DNA from: Setaria digitata
Lineage: Eukaryota; Nematoda; Chromadorea; Rhabditida; Setariidae
Direction of reading: 5' to 3'
NCBI GenBank assembly: GCA_003640385.1
Contig: RCAB01000023.1
Coordinates: forward strand, 124,001 to 188,000
DNA: 64,000 nt
Shown one piece after another: positions 37,588-49,715 of this stretch; within the stretch, counting starts at the first letter, position 1; the number at the start of each line of letters is the position of its first letter. Position numbers and translations under genes: made by a program. Below the pieces are notes generated by a model. It did no database searches and was not told the origin of the DNA. It saw only the letters and a list, made by a program, of their open reading frames with translations.

Positions 37588-40556
37588 TCACTTTGGTGGC
37601 CATTCCATATCAACTCCCTCAACATCCAATTCAAGTATGTCAATTTCACCACACTCCACTCCCAATAAATCTGCAAGAGATGGCCGCGTTCGACCAAAAT
37701 CACCGTGTACAAATTCTTTTACATATGTTCCTGCTTGTGTCTCCATTCTGAAATAGCGAAATCACTAAAAAAGAATTTTGAAGTGACTTTCATCATAGAA
37801 CCCAAGCCAATTTGCAAAAAATTCAAAAGATCTTCGCTCATTTACAGAAACTACAGCAATTTTCATTGTTGTAATAAAAACTACAGCAATTTTCATTGTT
37901 GTAATAAAAAATAATACTACAAAAAGAAAGTAATAAAAAAGACAAGTATATCCGGTAAATTGAAAATTTAATTCTCAAATTAGTATCGTTTAATCCGCAC
38001 TATGACAGCTGAAATAATTGTGGAAGCGATGAAAAAAAAGAGAAGTGAAATTAAAACACATTACACAAAACAGTTTTTCTTGTTTGACACAAAATCAAAA
38101 TTATCCTTGTATCCTTGTACAGTGAATATGCTACCACAACTGCGGTTTACCATTAGAGAATGGTGGTGACCCTTATTTTTCAAATGCAGCCATTTTCTTA
38201 CCACTGCTTTTGACCATCGAAAATACAATTTGTGTTACCTGACTAAGAAATGATAATCATCCAATTTCAGTGCAGCTAAGGAAAATATCATTCGTCGTCT
38301 TTCGAGTAACGGACGACGTTTCAATACTCGCACAGGAGTTTTCTGAATTACTTCAATAGGAGCTTTCTGACAAAGTTCTTTTAACAAAAAATCGTTTATT
38401 TTCCGCGCACTGTAGCAATAACCGGTATATAATTTCCTCCTTTCTAAAAATACACTCAATTATTAGGAAAGGGGCAAATGATAGCAAACTCCCATTCCTT
38501 ATTTTTACCAACATTCTCAATATTTACAAACTGCTGGAATCGCTTACCATCTTGACCATTTTTTATCAAAGATGCTTGAACAGAAGTAATCTGCTTTAAA
38601 CCAGGAAGGACTTTCACATCAGGATCTTTATTGATGCACTCTTCAAGATGTTTCAATGTAGCTTCCAAACTGTCTCTTCTGAATGAAAGAATTCTCTTTG
38701 GATTGATGAGCTAAAAAAGAAAATAATATTAGTATATTCTCATCCCACTCTAACATATCCCAAAATTTTACAGGAACGATAAAATTATTACTTGCAATAC
38801 GAATGGGCGACCGCTACCAAGCATTCGTACATCAATGTCTTCTCGGCCGGAAGCTACAAAACGTGCGACGTCGCATCCAGTTTCTTTGATAAACGGTGCC
38901 CCAACTTTCTCCGACACCTTGAAAAATCATAAGATTTTATATTCAAAGAATCACAATATTTAGATCGGATTTGTCTCTTTATGGGAATGCTTACTGAATG
39001 CCTTATAATCCCTGCTATATCGCTTGAACTAGACCATGGACTTTGGGATAAATTTCTGGAAAATTTGCAATAACGTCCAGCAATGAACAGCGGACTACGT
39101 TCAAATGAGACAGTGTAATGACATGATGCCGAAGGTGACGTCATCTTATAATTCCTGTAAACATTCGTTAATTTCTTTCATTCTTTCAGAAAAACCAGAA
39201 AATAAATAGCAAACTTCACCATATTAGTTTTGAGAGAACACATGAAAGAGGATAAAGTTATCTAGCAATTTAATTGACATGTGTGAAAAACTATAGATAT
39301 GAAAACCAACGCTATGCACCCATCAAATGTCCATTTTCTCAGTGATCTGGATTATTATATAGTTCATATGTTTCCTTCATTTAATTTAAGAAAAATTGCT
39401 TTAAATAAATACCAATCTTTTTGTGATTCCTTCCATATCAAAAACAACAAAATCAGAGAAAATAATATCAAAAATAAGGCTGAAACGAATGAGCCAATGA
39501 GAAATTTCTGTCCTAAACCTTTTTCCACATCAGAAATACCACTCTAATAAAAAGAATCATAAATTATACAATGCATATTCTCGATTCAATTTGTGTGCCA
39601 GGTTTGCAATTCGTACTTTCGTATACATCGACAAGAGCGTGTCATCTACACTTGCATATCGCAGCCTTTTTCGTGATACTTGAAAATCCGTAGGGAACTC
39701 TTTCATCAGATAATCAACATCACTTTTGTTGAACTCGTCATTGACAAATGTAAGGGTAAGAATTAAATCCGAATGCAATGAAGGTGATAAACCGGTAGCC
39801 TATAAAACGGAAAAATACATGTACAAGTTCAGATAATAAAACAAGGAGAGTTTGACTGATAATGTTGTACATCGATTATACAGTGAACATAAGGATTTCC
39901 AAACTTAATAACAAAAATGAATAATTTGTCTTGATTAAGGGTGAATGATTAAGGTATTTCAAAAGATTTAAAGAAACTCTACGAACACTGCGAATCCTTT
40001 CCAAATAGGCGTTGACGATGCGTAATTTGAAAGGAACCATGGAAAGAGTACCCTTTGATGATGGCATCTGATACGCAAGTTCATATAATGTTTCTCGAAG
40101 AATCGCTGTAACGGGCATATTAATAGCAAGCAAGAATGTCTTCGAATCATAACCACTGCTTTCGTATATTTTCTTTGCCTGGAAAATTGTTTTAAATCAC
40201 TGAGAAGTATTCAACAAAATTTCCGAACTTGCCTATTAGTTTTCTAATAAAAGTTTCGGAACTTTCTTGGGACTTATATCTTTTTAAAATTTCAGAAATC
40301 ACGAAAAGGAATGCAAGAATTCTCACTGTAACAGACTTGTCTGAGTTTAAGTCAAATTTCAATCTATAAAGTCAGGAAACAAGGAAAGACTAACCTCAGC
40401 TATCACTTCGTCAACAAACTTCCCATCCAGCACACCAAAACACAAAGCACAATTGTACGGTTCTTTAACATTTCCACTTTTTCCTGGTTCCTTCAACTGT
40501 CGAGTGCAAAGAGTGCACAGGGGGACACTCTCATCTGAGATCCCCTCATGTCCCAT
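37588..40556 (-). CDS. pus10: tRNA pseudouridine synthase Pus10
   Basis: Makes pseudouridine at positions 54/55 of tRNA; animal PUS10 also has nuclear miRNA-processing roles. Eight exons: 40556-40395, 40178-39978, 39799-39570, 39154-38995, 38917-38792, 38710-38509, 38443-38239, 37747-37588. All phases close, giving 481 residues against 529 in human. The start ATG is the first after an in-frame stop. The N-terminus holds two CxxC pairs (CTLC and CALC), matching the family zinc module but with a much shorter linker. FIAGRYCKFSRNLSQSPW and ASGREDIDVRMLGSGRPF contain the catalytic Asp region (about 274-286). QKTPVRVLKRRPLL and QAGTYVKEFVHGDFGRTRPS are the conserved C-terminal synthase motifs. The donor at 38509 (GTAAAA) was picked because it restores phase and family spacing. 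Confidence 0.95.
37851..37910. repeat. Perfect 30-bp tandem duplication in PUS10 last intron
   Basis: The 30-mer beginning CTACAGCAATTTTCATTGTT is present twice, head to tail with no mismatch, inside the intron 37748-38238. Confidence 0.97.
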
Positions 40557-41165
40557 CGTTATGGCCGGCGGTCACTCTGTCGGCTTACACTTAGCCACCA
40601 ACAACTTCATCCCAGCTTCCAGGCCGACTAATTAGAACAAAATTAAACAGTCTCATCAGACAGAAATCCAGACCGAGTGATAAAACCGGTAGCGATCAGA
40701 AACTGGTTAAGAGATAACATTGTATTTGCAGATGCAGGAAGTGGTAGAATTGCGAGACTATATGAAGAGAAGAGTGAGAAGAGTTGCAGGTAATGAATAT
40801 ATAAGCGAGAGATAAAGAGCACGCTAAGAGATGATCACATGAAATGATGCAGGAAGAGAAATCCCGCATCTCATCTTTCACTGACCTGTGACATACACAG
40901 TTGACTCTATCATTTTTCAACTTTCTTGCAACGTCGGAATTACAGTGCTATTTTTCGATTGGCTCTCTGAATTCAGGCAGTGAGAAAGAGCAAGAGGGAG
41001 AAAATGGCCATGGAAGTAAGGATTTGAGGAAAACTTCTGGGAGTTCGAGGGTAGTGTGTAATTAACATAATTAAAAGTCGTATAAAGAGGTGTGGATATG
41101 TTGATGGCACGGATTTTGTATTAGTGTTGACAGTGAGCTGTGGAGTGAGAGAAGGCAAGGGACGG
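40557..41165. other. Divergent promoter region between pus10 (-) and tandem-exon gene (+)
   Basis: 609 nt between two head-to-head start codons. No further exon recognised, and the purine-rich central part (about 40730-40860) has no coding signature. Confidence 0.5.
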
Positions 41166-43144
41166 ATGTGTTGGCTGAAGAAGAAACAAGTAAGCTCTGG
41201 CCTAGACAGTCATCGTGGCCATTGGTCTGGTTCCGTCTTGGAATCTCGCTGCTGAAGTTGTTTCTGCGGTGGAACCATTTTAAATTAAAATTAATTGGAG
41301 TAATTAATTGGCTAAGAAAAAGCTGCCTTTACGGGGCTATTGAAATGGAACACGCAGTTTGATGGCTTAGATGAAATTTCTCTTTGGATAAAATGCTCTG
41401 ATTATGTTAAAACTTGACTTTTAAGAGAAAGTGACGAGTTTCAGAAGCTGTCGGTACCAGCTCCTGTCCAGCAGCCAGAAGTGAAAGCTACTGCAGAAAA
41501 GCAAGATGTACATCGTTGCTAATGTTCTTTCGCAGGACAAGAATTTACTCAAAGTTGTTGAAAGTGAAGCTGGAAGTAGCAATAAGAAGAGTGAATTTTG
41601 AATGTGAAATATTCATGCTGTGAGGATCGGAACTAATGACTGGACTTTTTAGGTTAATGCAAAAAAAGGTGAAGGAATGACAGAAGTTGAGAAAAAGGAG
41701 TCAAAAATAGAGGAGAAAGAAGCCAAGGAAAATGAACAGGTGAAAAGGACAAGTGGCAAGGAAACTGAAAAGAAGGGAAGTGATCGGGTCGAACTGGATA
41801 AGAGTCATACTGGACCGGAAAAGAGGTCGGGTGAGAAAGAAAAAAGCGAGAAGGAAAAAGAGGAAAGGGAGAGAAAGGAAGAGGAGGAAAAGAAAAGTGA
41901 TCGTGAAAAGAAGGAAAGTGATAAGGAGAGCGGGAAATTCTCGCCGGTAACAATTATTCAACCTGATTCGGTCTTGGCTAAAGCAGAAGAGTTGTCGTTT
42001 GGATTTTTGGAATATTCATTCATAAATGCATTAATTTATGCGCTGGAGTGATTGGTTTGCTTGTCTGATTTCCTTTTGCAGAGTAGTGAAGAAGGTTATC
42101 AGTTAGGAGATTAAGGAATCAAAAGTCAATTAATTTATGTTTTCAGAAGAAGAAATTAGTGATAAAAGCGCCAACAGCAATCAGAAAAGCCGATGCTGGA
42201 GATCCACAGTACCAGGTTCATTATCTACTAGTAAATCTTCAAAACCAGTCGTTTGGCCAAGGAAAAAAACTGAAAGGTGCTTACGTCACGGATGGCAATT
42301 ATTATGCCTAATAATTGAAATACAGACTCTTGCTGGCTTAAACGATGAAGAATTATTTGGCAAGGAGGATGAGCATAAGCCGAAAAAAAAATTAGTTATC
42401 AAAGCGCCAGCAGGCTTTAGAAAGGCAGATGCTGAGGATCCACAATATCAGGTTTCGTGCATTTTCCATCAACTTTAGAAAAGTTAAAACTACTCGGTTA
42501 AGAGAAGTCGGGAGGTACCTACGTCAGGGATAGTTTAAATAATTGAAATCTATATGTAGACTCTTGCTGGCTTAAATGATGAAGAATTATTTGGCAAGGA
42601 GAACGAACACAAGCCGAAAAAGAAATTAGTTATCAAAGCGCCAGTAGGTTTTAAAAAGGCAGATGCTGAAGATCCACAGTATCAGGTAATTTCAAAATTC
42701 ATTTCTGAAAATCTGTTGATAATTTGTTTTATAAAGCGTAGGATAATTATCTAAGAAGTTGTGTTTTGTGTAGTTGCATTCAGCTTTAGCTGTAACAATT
42801 AACAGCATTTTTCGGAAATGCTGACAGATGGACGAAAAAATTAAACCACTTTTCCAAGAAAGTGGTTTGGTGACTTGAGGGTAAATTATTTGAAAATTGT
42901 TTTTAAAACTCTTTTAAAAGGAGATTGTTGGTTTAGAATGAGTACAAAAAGTATGAAAAAAAAGTGTTCTTAGGAAGCAGTTCATTATTCTTTATATCTA
43001 TAGCCTGCGCGCAAAATGCGGAATTTGCGACTATTCCGTGAAGGAAATGCGACGGAGCTGTTAATAGAAGTATAATTAGCATAAATTTTGTAGACGCTTG
43101 CTGGTTTGAACAATGACTTGTTTGAAGTCGATTTAAAAAAATGA
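41166..43144 (+). CDS. Unrecognised Lys/Glu-rich protein with tandemly duplicated 42-codon exons
   Basis: I do not recognise this family. Supported exons: 41653-41946 (98 codons, highly charged KEK/EEK-rich, probably coiled or disordered, ending SGKFSP), 42147-42215, 42326-42451, 42560-42685, 43094-43144 (stop). All are phase 0 at both ends. Exons at 42326 and 42560 are near-identical 42-residue modules running [14 protein letters not shown]...[10 protein letters not shown]...[10 protein letters not shown]. The 42147 exon is the second half of the module and the last exon is a shortened first half ([16 protein letters not shown]). Proposed 5' exons are weaker: 41166-41189 (MCWLKKKQ, before a good GTAAGC donor), 41445-41507 and 41536-41556. 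The full model is about 257 residues. There is no signal peptide or membrane segment. Purine-rich codons contrast with the neighbours. The module pattern and exact splice phases argue for a real gene; function is unknown. Confidence 0.66.
42326..42685 (+). repeat. Tandem exon+intron duplication, 234-bp period
   Basis: Exons 42326-42451 and 42560-42685 are 126 nt each and differ at only a handful of positions. The introns preceding them (42216-42325 and 42452-42559, 110 and 108 nt) also share segments: a TACGTCA(C/G)GGAT block and AATAATTGAAAT just before the acceptor. The duplicated unit is therefore intron plus exon. A third, partial copy precedes (42147-42215) and a degenerate first-half copy follows (43094-43144). 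Confidence 0.88.
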
Positions 43145-44415
43145 AAAAGCGGTAAAAAGTGCTCAACGTCAACGTATGCACGTCATATATATTCTGATGA
43201 GGAGGAAGAACCTGTGATTTGCGTGGTAGCTGTTTTATATAAATCACAGACTAAAGTCATTGTTTAGTAGATTTGAAGTAAAATAAGAAAAGACGAAAGT
43301 CACTTCAGCAAACATCGATGGCAGTCTGCTGAGAGATTGGACGTTATTAAAAAAACCTGTTTGCATTTCGGTCAAGTCTTATTCTCAGAAAATGTATCAT
43401 AATTTTTTTCAGTTCTTCGGAACTGCTACGGGCTGCTAACTGAATAATTAGGTAATTGAATGTCTTAGACATTCTTATCCTACCAACTAGTACATTCGTT
43501 CTGAAAATTGTATTTGTTCCGTCCAAACTTTTCCTTGACATTCCGTTCTTCAGAATTTCTCAGTAGTTTGGGAATAACTTGATGTAGGTAGAATAAGAGA
43601 ATAACTTGAAGTGAAAGATAGGAACGCTGAACAGGGAAACAAAGAAGTGAAGTCCATTAAGGTTTCAAATACTTATCGATAATAAAAAGTTTGTCTCGAA
43701 TTGACTGTGACCAATATCAGATGTGGAAAGTTTTTAAAATCTGTGGTTTATTGCTGAAAATTTTACCATTCAGTTGGAAGAGAATGTGACTGTTTTGGGA
43801 CAGGGTTGACTGAGAATGTCTGTTTTTATAGCTTTCCGATTTTTATTTGGCGTTGCAAGGTCACATACGATTTATAGATAAGCATAACATTTAAGCTGAA
43901 ACAAACACAATAATCGCAATAATTGATGTGGAGCTTGAATCATGGCAGGAAATCCTTTTATTTCAAAAGTACCAGTACAATATATATCTCCTTCATTGGG
44001 TCTTTAGAGCGGGAATGTTTCTCGTTCCCCATCATACATATACGTTAATTTTGGTTATTGCTATATTTAATCTGGTCAAAACATGCAACAGAACTTAACA
44101 GTTATGAGGAAGTACCGAATTATTACTTTTGCATCTTTAAAAACAAAACATTACAGTTGGGTTTCTTGTTAACAGTTTCAATAGCTGAACAACTCATTAG
44201 GCGCTTAAAGTCTTACTTAGTTGACGCACACACTGCACTGTATTTAATTTCATAAACCGATTACTGTGCACTTTCTCTTCAACCCGAAGTTGCATCAGTA
44301 CTCCACCAACTGTTGTAGGATTTTCTAGTTAAACACCTCAGAGATGTTAACACACAGTTTACAGAAGATGGGAGAGTCTTTGAGCACGCGCTCGAGATTC
44401 ATATACGTACACGTA
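43145..44415. other. Convergent 3' region between the tandem-exon gene (+) and 5'-nucleotidase (-)
   Basis: 1.27 kb with no exon recognised on either strand; probably 3' UTRs and spacer. Confidence 0.5.
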
Positions 44416-47400
44416 TTATTCAGTTTCGGAAGATGTATGACCATCGTCGTTATTTTCAACTAAGAACTCCTCGTCAGTTAGTGCTATAGTATCTTCCTGG
44501 ACATGTGGTATCGTCTTCATACTCTTTCCTGAAAACGAATTTTTCTTGCTGCAAGACGTTTTAAAATTTGATTTCGAATGAAGTTGTAAATTAAATTATT
44601 CCATATAGGAAGAAATAAAGATCGGTTTCCTGAAAGAAGCACTTATTAGAATTGTTAATTCTGAACATGGCAGAAGAGAGAAACTACGTAACATCTGATT
44701 AATTAACTGACTGCTTTTGCCTGATGCTGAAAAATGCTTCCCGCGGATACATTCATCGATGTTCATTTCATGTGGCATCAAAGTCATTGGTGCGTGGAAG
44801 AAATAAAAAAGTGGATAATAAAGTAAATTATAACAACTAGAAGAATAAAGGTCAGCGAATCGTTCCACCTATAATTTAGTACTTCCGTAAATACAATCAA
44901 ATTCATCGGGAAAATATTTATAGCACCGTAACAAATTTTACTGGTCATTTAAGCCTTTCAGTCTCTGTCATTCATGTACTGCATCTTCTCATTTCTCGTC
45001 AAGATTGCGAGAATTAATTCAAAAACACTATGTTAAATACAGACATCATTTTCTTCACTTTTCTTCAATTAAAATTTGCAACTCAGTTTGTATGAATGCA
45101 GTTTGCAATCAGATTTATTGTCTGACTTACCTGCGACGCAAAAAATGTAGTACGTGGTCCACTTCGGAACAGTGAACCCATCTTGCTATAATAATTGTCC
45201 ATTTCCTGAGTCCTTTCCTACAGCAACAATTATCCACTTCGCCATACTTTAAAGTCGCATAGACACAATTAATTAATAAGAATTTCAGATTTGAAAAGGG
45301 TAAAAGTTTTTACATACTCGGATTTGAGTGTTTCCCTCCTGAATACTTGACTGGACAGATTCGGTGTTGATCTGATTATACATCTCTTCAACTTGCTTCG
45401 TCAATTCTATCATTTTTTCAAATAAATTATGTTGCTGTGACCAGATAGTTATTTCCTTGACAAGTTCAGGTATCACAAGGAATGTACGCCATCCTTAAGC
45501 AAAGAGCTAAGCAATTTTTAATTTGAACTTCAGTTCTCCCTGAACATTAATTGAAAATATCAACTATTTAATTGAAAATGTAAAGTAAATTAGTAATTCT
45601 ATTTACTGAATAAAAGTCTGAAGTAGGACTAAGTGTTTTAAGTCCTATTTCTAGACAGACAACAGACTGAACTCATCAGCTTAAAAGTAACTTATTTACC
45701 TTTTGTCTTTTTTGATTTCAGTACATCACCGAAAATATGATCACCAATGTATAGCACTTCTCTATCACGAGCATTAAACAGCCGACGAAAATCATCTGAA
45801 TTACCTGAAAAATGATGATCCCGGAGATTTCTTTTGATATTGCAGCAATTTCAGTTCTCACTTACAATATGATCTTGAGAGTAAATTAGCAGTAGTTTAG
45901 AATGGATCAAGGCTAAGCGTGTCAGTCAAGCATAAATGAGCTGAATAATAAAATCTGGTATATTCTGAATCATTTTTTAGCCTTCCAAATATGGAACATC
46001 TAAACGTTTCCTGAAAAAAAAAGTGACAGAGGAACATACCGCCAGCATAAACATCACCCTTTTTGAGAATTCCTTGGTGTACGCCAATTTTCGGCGTCCC
46101 CGTGGCAGTGTCAATTTGTCGGAAAACAGTGCCTTTCATAAACCACAGCGGCTTCTTCGCGTCGACAATTGAAACATCAAAATAAGACGTCCAGTCTGGT
46201 CCAATCAAATATGTTAGTATCCCCTGAAGGTAATGACTTAATTCGTTGACAGCCAGAACTTTCAGATAGGAACCAAACACTGTCTTGGGCCAAGTCTTAT
46301 CACTTATCATTAATGTAAAGAAGTATTAATACTTACATTAGTATAATTATAGTTGCTATTGGTTAGGAGAAATGTTCGTCCTCCGTGAGCATTGATCTGT
46401 TGAAGGAGTGGTTTGACTCGATTGTCTTTGATGATATATTTATCCAGATTTTGCAAAACATCAACTTTTAATGAGCTCTTAAAGTAAGCGTGGAAGAATT
46501 AGCTAATGGTAACTTGGACTGGAAAATTTATATAAAAACTCAGTGCCACGCAATGCTGCCAATAATTGTTGATTATTTGCATAAATTTAAGTTAATTATA
46601 TTTTAAATAGAGATAATTTCAAATTAACAGGATCTTAACAAACAGTGAAAAACTCGAAATTTTCAAATAGGAAAAGAAAATTAGAAAACAAAACGGTTCA
46701 GCTGTCAATTATTTATATGAAACTTCATGAACTAGCTGCTACATCGTTATGAACATAATTGACAGCGCTCAAAACATCTTCAGCAAGTGATTTATAGGAT
46801 ATTATCGTATCACCGCTTTGAACACCTGTGCCATCGCTAGTCCTTCAAAAAAAAGGCTCACCGTTTATCTACTCCGTTTGTACTACCATGCATTATTGTT
46901 AATCAAATTAATTAAGAGAAAAGCTTTTTTTGATATCTTTAATTGCAGTTTATCGGTTGAAGTTTAGCTTTGAATTATTCTTCTTCTGACCTTTTGTTCT
47001 TCTGCAGACCAAAATTATCTCAAAAAAGCTTTTTGGACTTACCATTGCAAATGTTAAGGCACAAAATTGACAATGTCCACAGAAATCTTTGGAAAAAAGA
47101 CTATGATGTTTGTGTAGTTTTAAACGGAACGAAAACTCCGTTGATAATATAAAATTCTGAGAAAACTATTGAAAGTTTTCAAAAAGATTTGTTAGTGATA
47201 ATCAATTGTTTTCTAAGATATTTAGAAACAAAACTGTCAGGATACAAATTCTGAGAAGCTCGAGAACAAGAATAAGTATAAATCTGAGGCAAATTGTTTC
47301 CTAGAGAACTTAATAGTGAAGTTGTTTGATTACGTTGTGAGAATGTATGCTCAAAATAAGAACGACAGTTAAAAATTTTTCATAACATTCAAGAGATTCA

Positions 47401-49265
47401 GTGATTATTTCTAGCTCCTGAACAGAATATACTGCATACTGAGAGAAGAAAAGAACAGTGTCAGACGAATCGAATCGGACTGTTGAAAAGAAAAGCTTTT
47501 CAAAACAATTTACTTGGATTTTGTACCACTTAACCTAATTATATATTTGATTGGCAAGTAATTCATTATATAATGAAGAGCAGTAGAACAAGTAGCTGAC
47601 CTTACTTGTGAAAAGATTTGGATTTAGAACTAACAAGAATTTTTATTTCTAAATCAAAAATCCTCACACATTTCAAAATTCATGACCACTGGAAATTTCA
47701 ACCCCTGAATTTTATTATTTGAACAAAACACTAGGGAAAATAGTTGTCTGACTTTATAGTTCATTTCAAATGTTAATTAGTGAGCCGTTTTACCTTTCGT
47801 AATCCTTATGATTGTCAAAGTAATGAATAAGAGTGGTGAGTACATAGGTATGTGCTATATCGAACAATGAATTCATCACCAAAACCTTTTCCAAATGACG
47901 CAATGAGATGAACTTGTTCGGGTAATGCTTTTTAATATCCGATCTGTTATACTCAAATTTAATTTGCTCAGTATTAACTGGCTATTAATTTATAGCTTAA
48001 CAATTTGTAGATTCATTATGTTCGAGCCATAGTTAACAACAGAGTTATGATGAACTTACCGCTGAAGATAATTATAACCATGTATACCGACAAGAATATT
48101 TCCAAATCCGTCAACTTTTAGCAAATTGCCGAAAGTTCGGTCGAACCATAAGCCTATGTCAATTGATTTATTGTGCAAAGGGATTACTTAGAAGATGGAT
48201 ACTTTTTTCACTGAATAAATGAATAGATGAAAGTTTTAAAGAATACTTTTCAAAAAAATATAGAAGTCTTCTAAATGTAGTAAATATATAAACTTCAATG
48301 ATATTTCCCTATCCAGACTACTCATTTTTAGTGATTATCAGAATTTATTTAATACCGCGAATAGCAAAATCCTTCTCATAAGGGAAGTCTCGCAATTGTT
48401 CAGGATAACCGAGCAATATTAGACGATTTATAATGTTGTTGTACAGCAAAATATCATAGTCTGGTGATTTATAAACTAAAATTGTTTTATGCTATTCCAG
48501 AATTAAATTTAAAACCAAAAGTGAAATCGGATGAAGCAGTTTTGTCAGGATGTACAGAACTCAAGAATTATTAGTTAATTAAGTGAAAATAAATATCGCC
48601 ACTGCATATACAAGCCCACATCACTGTGTGATCCTAAAAGTTTAAAATAATGAGAGAGAATATTCAACTGAATGTTTTCATCAAGTCAATTGCAATAATT
48701 TTGCTAAAATTTATACGATTTCTCAATAAATTTGTTATTCAGTTACTTGCTAGTGTAAAGTCCATATCAAATCCATAATATCGAATTTTTTGAAGATATA
48801 CGGATCGATTAGCAAAAACTCTAAAATGGAAATTGAAATTTCAGACGATTTAATGTGATGAGTTCAATTAATTAGAATTACGTTTGATTTAATTAAAAAT
48901 CTACATGAGAAGTATAACATTCACTATATCCCGTTGTAGTTCAAATTTCATTGGTATATTTGCAGTTTGGTATTATCGGCAAACTTCAGCAATATTCAAA
49001 ATCATTAGAAGGTAATTCTGCATTCTAGAACTTTCATAATTCAGATCGCTCAGAACCGCATTCTTTTCATTGTCATTCTAATAGTTTGTAATCATATCAG
49101 TGATAGTAGGGGGCCAGGAATTGAAATGAATTACTGTTTGCATGGATCTTCACTGGAAATTGCCCATTTTTTTTTCTTTCCAATACTTCTTACAAAAGAT
49201 TGTGTTGGTCTCGTCTTCTCTTTTTCAGATCTGTTAATATTTTCCTCTTTTTCACTTTTTTGCAT
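44416..49265 (-). CDS. nt5c2: Cytosolic purine 5'-nucleotidase (NT5C2 family, HAD superfamily)
   Basis: Dephosphorylates IMP/GMP and helps set purine nucleotide pools in the cytosol. Exons: 49265-49135 (tentative), 48820-48747, 48475-48356, 48153-48060, 47943-47794, 46842-46743, 46477-46337, 46223-46040, 45804-45700, 45493-45318, 45217-45131, 44868-44688, 44528-44416. All phases close, giving 551 residues against 561 in human. HAD motif [10 protein letters not shown] places the nucleophile and acid/base at Asp62 and Asp64. The motif II region is [12 protein letters not shown], and the [14 protein letters not shown] stretch carries the metal-binding Asp. [11 protein letters not shown] and [17 protein letters not shown] follow family order. 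The C-terminus is acidic, as in the vertebrate enzyme. The first exon is chosen only by ATG, a good GTAATTC donor and phase; it resembles the family N-terminus poorly and may be wrong. Confidence 0.93.
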
Positions 49266-49715
49266 CGCAATTTTTGAACTTTGAAGACTATAAAATGTTC
49301 AAATATGGTTCAATTTAAATTTCATTGATAAGGAAATAGACAAAACTTATCTTCCAATAATTTTTTTTTGATATTTGAAAAAATTTGAAGTTCGAAGTTA
49401 CCATTAACGAAACTCTCTGTTACAACATCTTACCCAAAAAAAGGTGATTTTTCTAAAAAAAAATATAAGTTACCAAAATGAGAAGCAGTATACGTCTGGA
49501 TGTAAATAAATTGATAAAAATATTTGCTTATATGAATGCGCACAAAAATTTGAATATTTCTAAACGAACTAGCAATATTCAAAATGAGAAATTAAAAATA
49601 AGCTTTCGAGACTGAATTACTTCACTTAACTGCAACCTTTATGTCTCGACCATTTGTAAAGCACAAATTTTACATATATATAAAAAATAGTGCAGACATA
49701 TCACTCGACATTACA

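Noticed and set aside
41654..41961. Pro/Phe-rich minus ORFs of 86-99 codons
   Set aside because: Antisense shadow of the Lys/Glu-rich exon 41653-41946.
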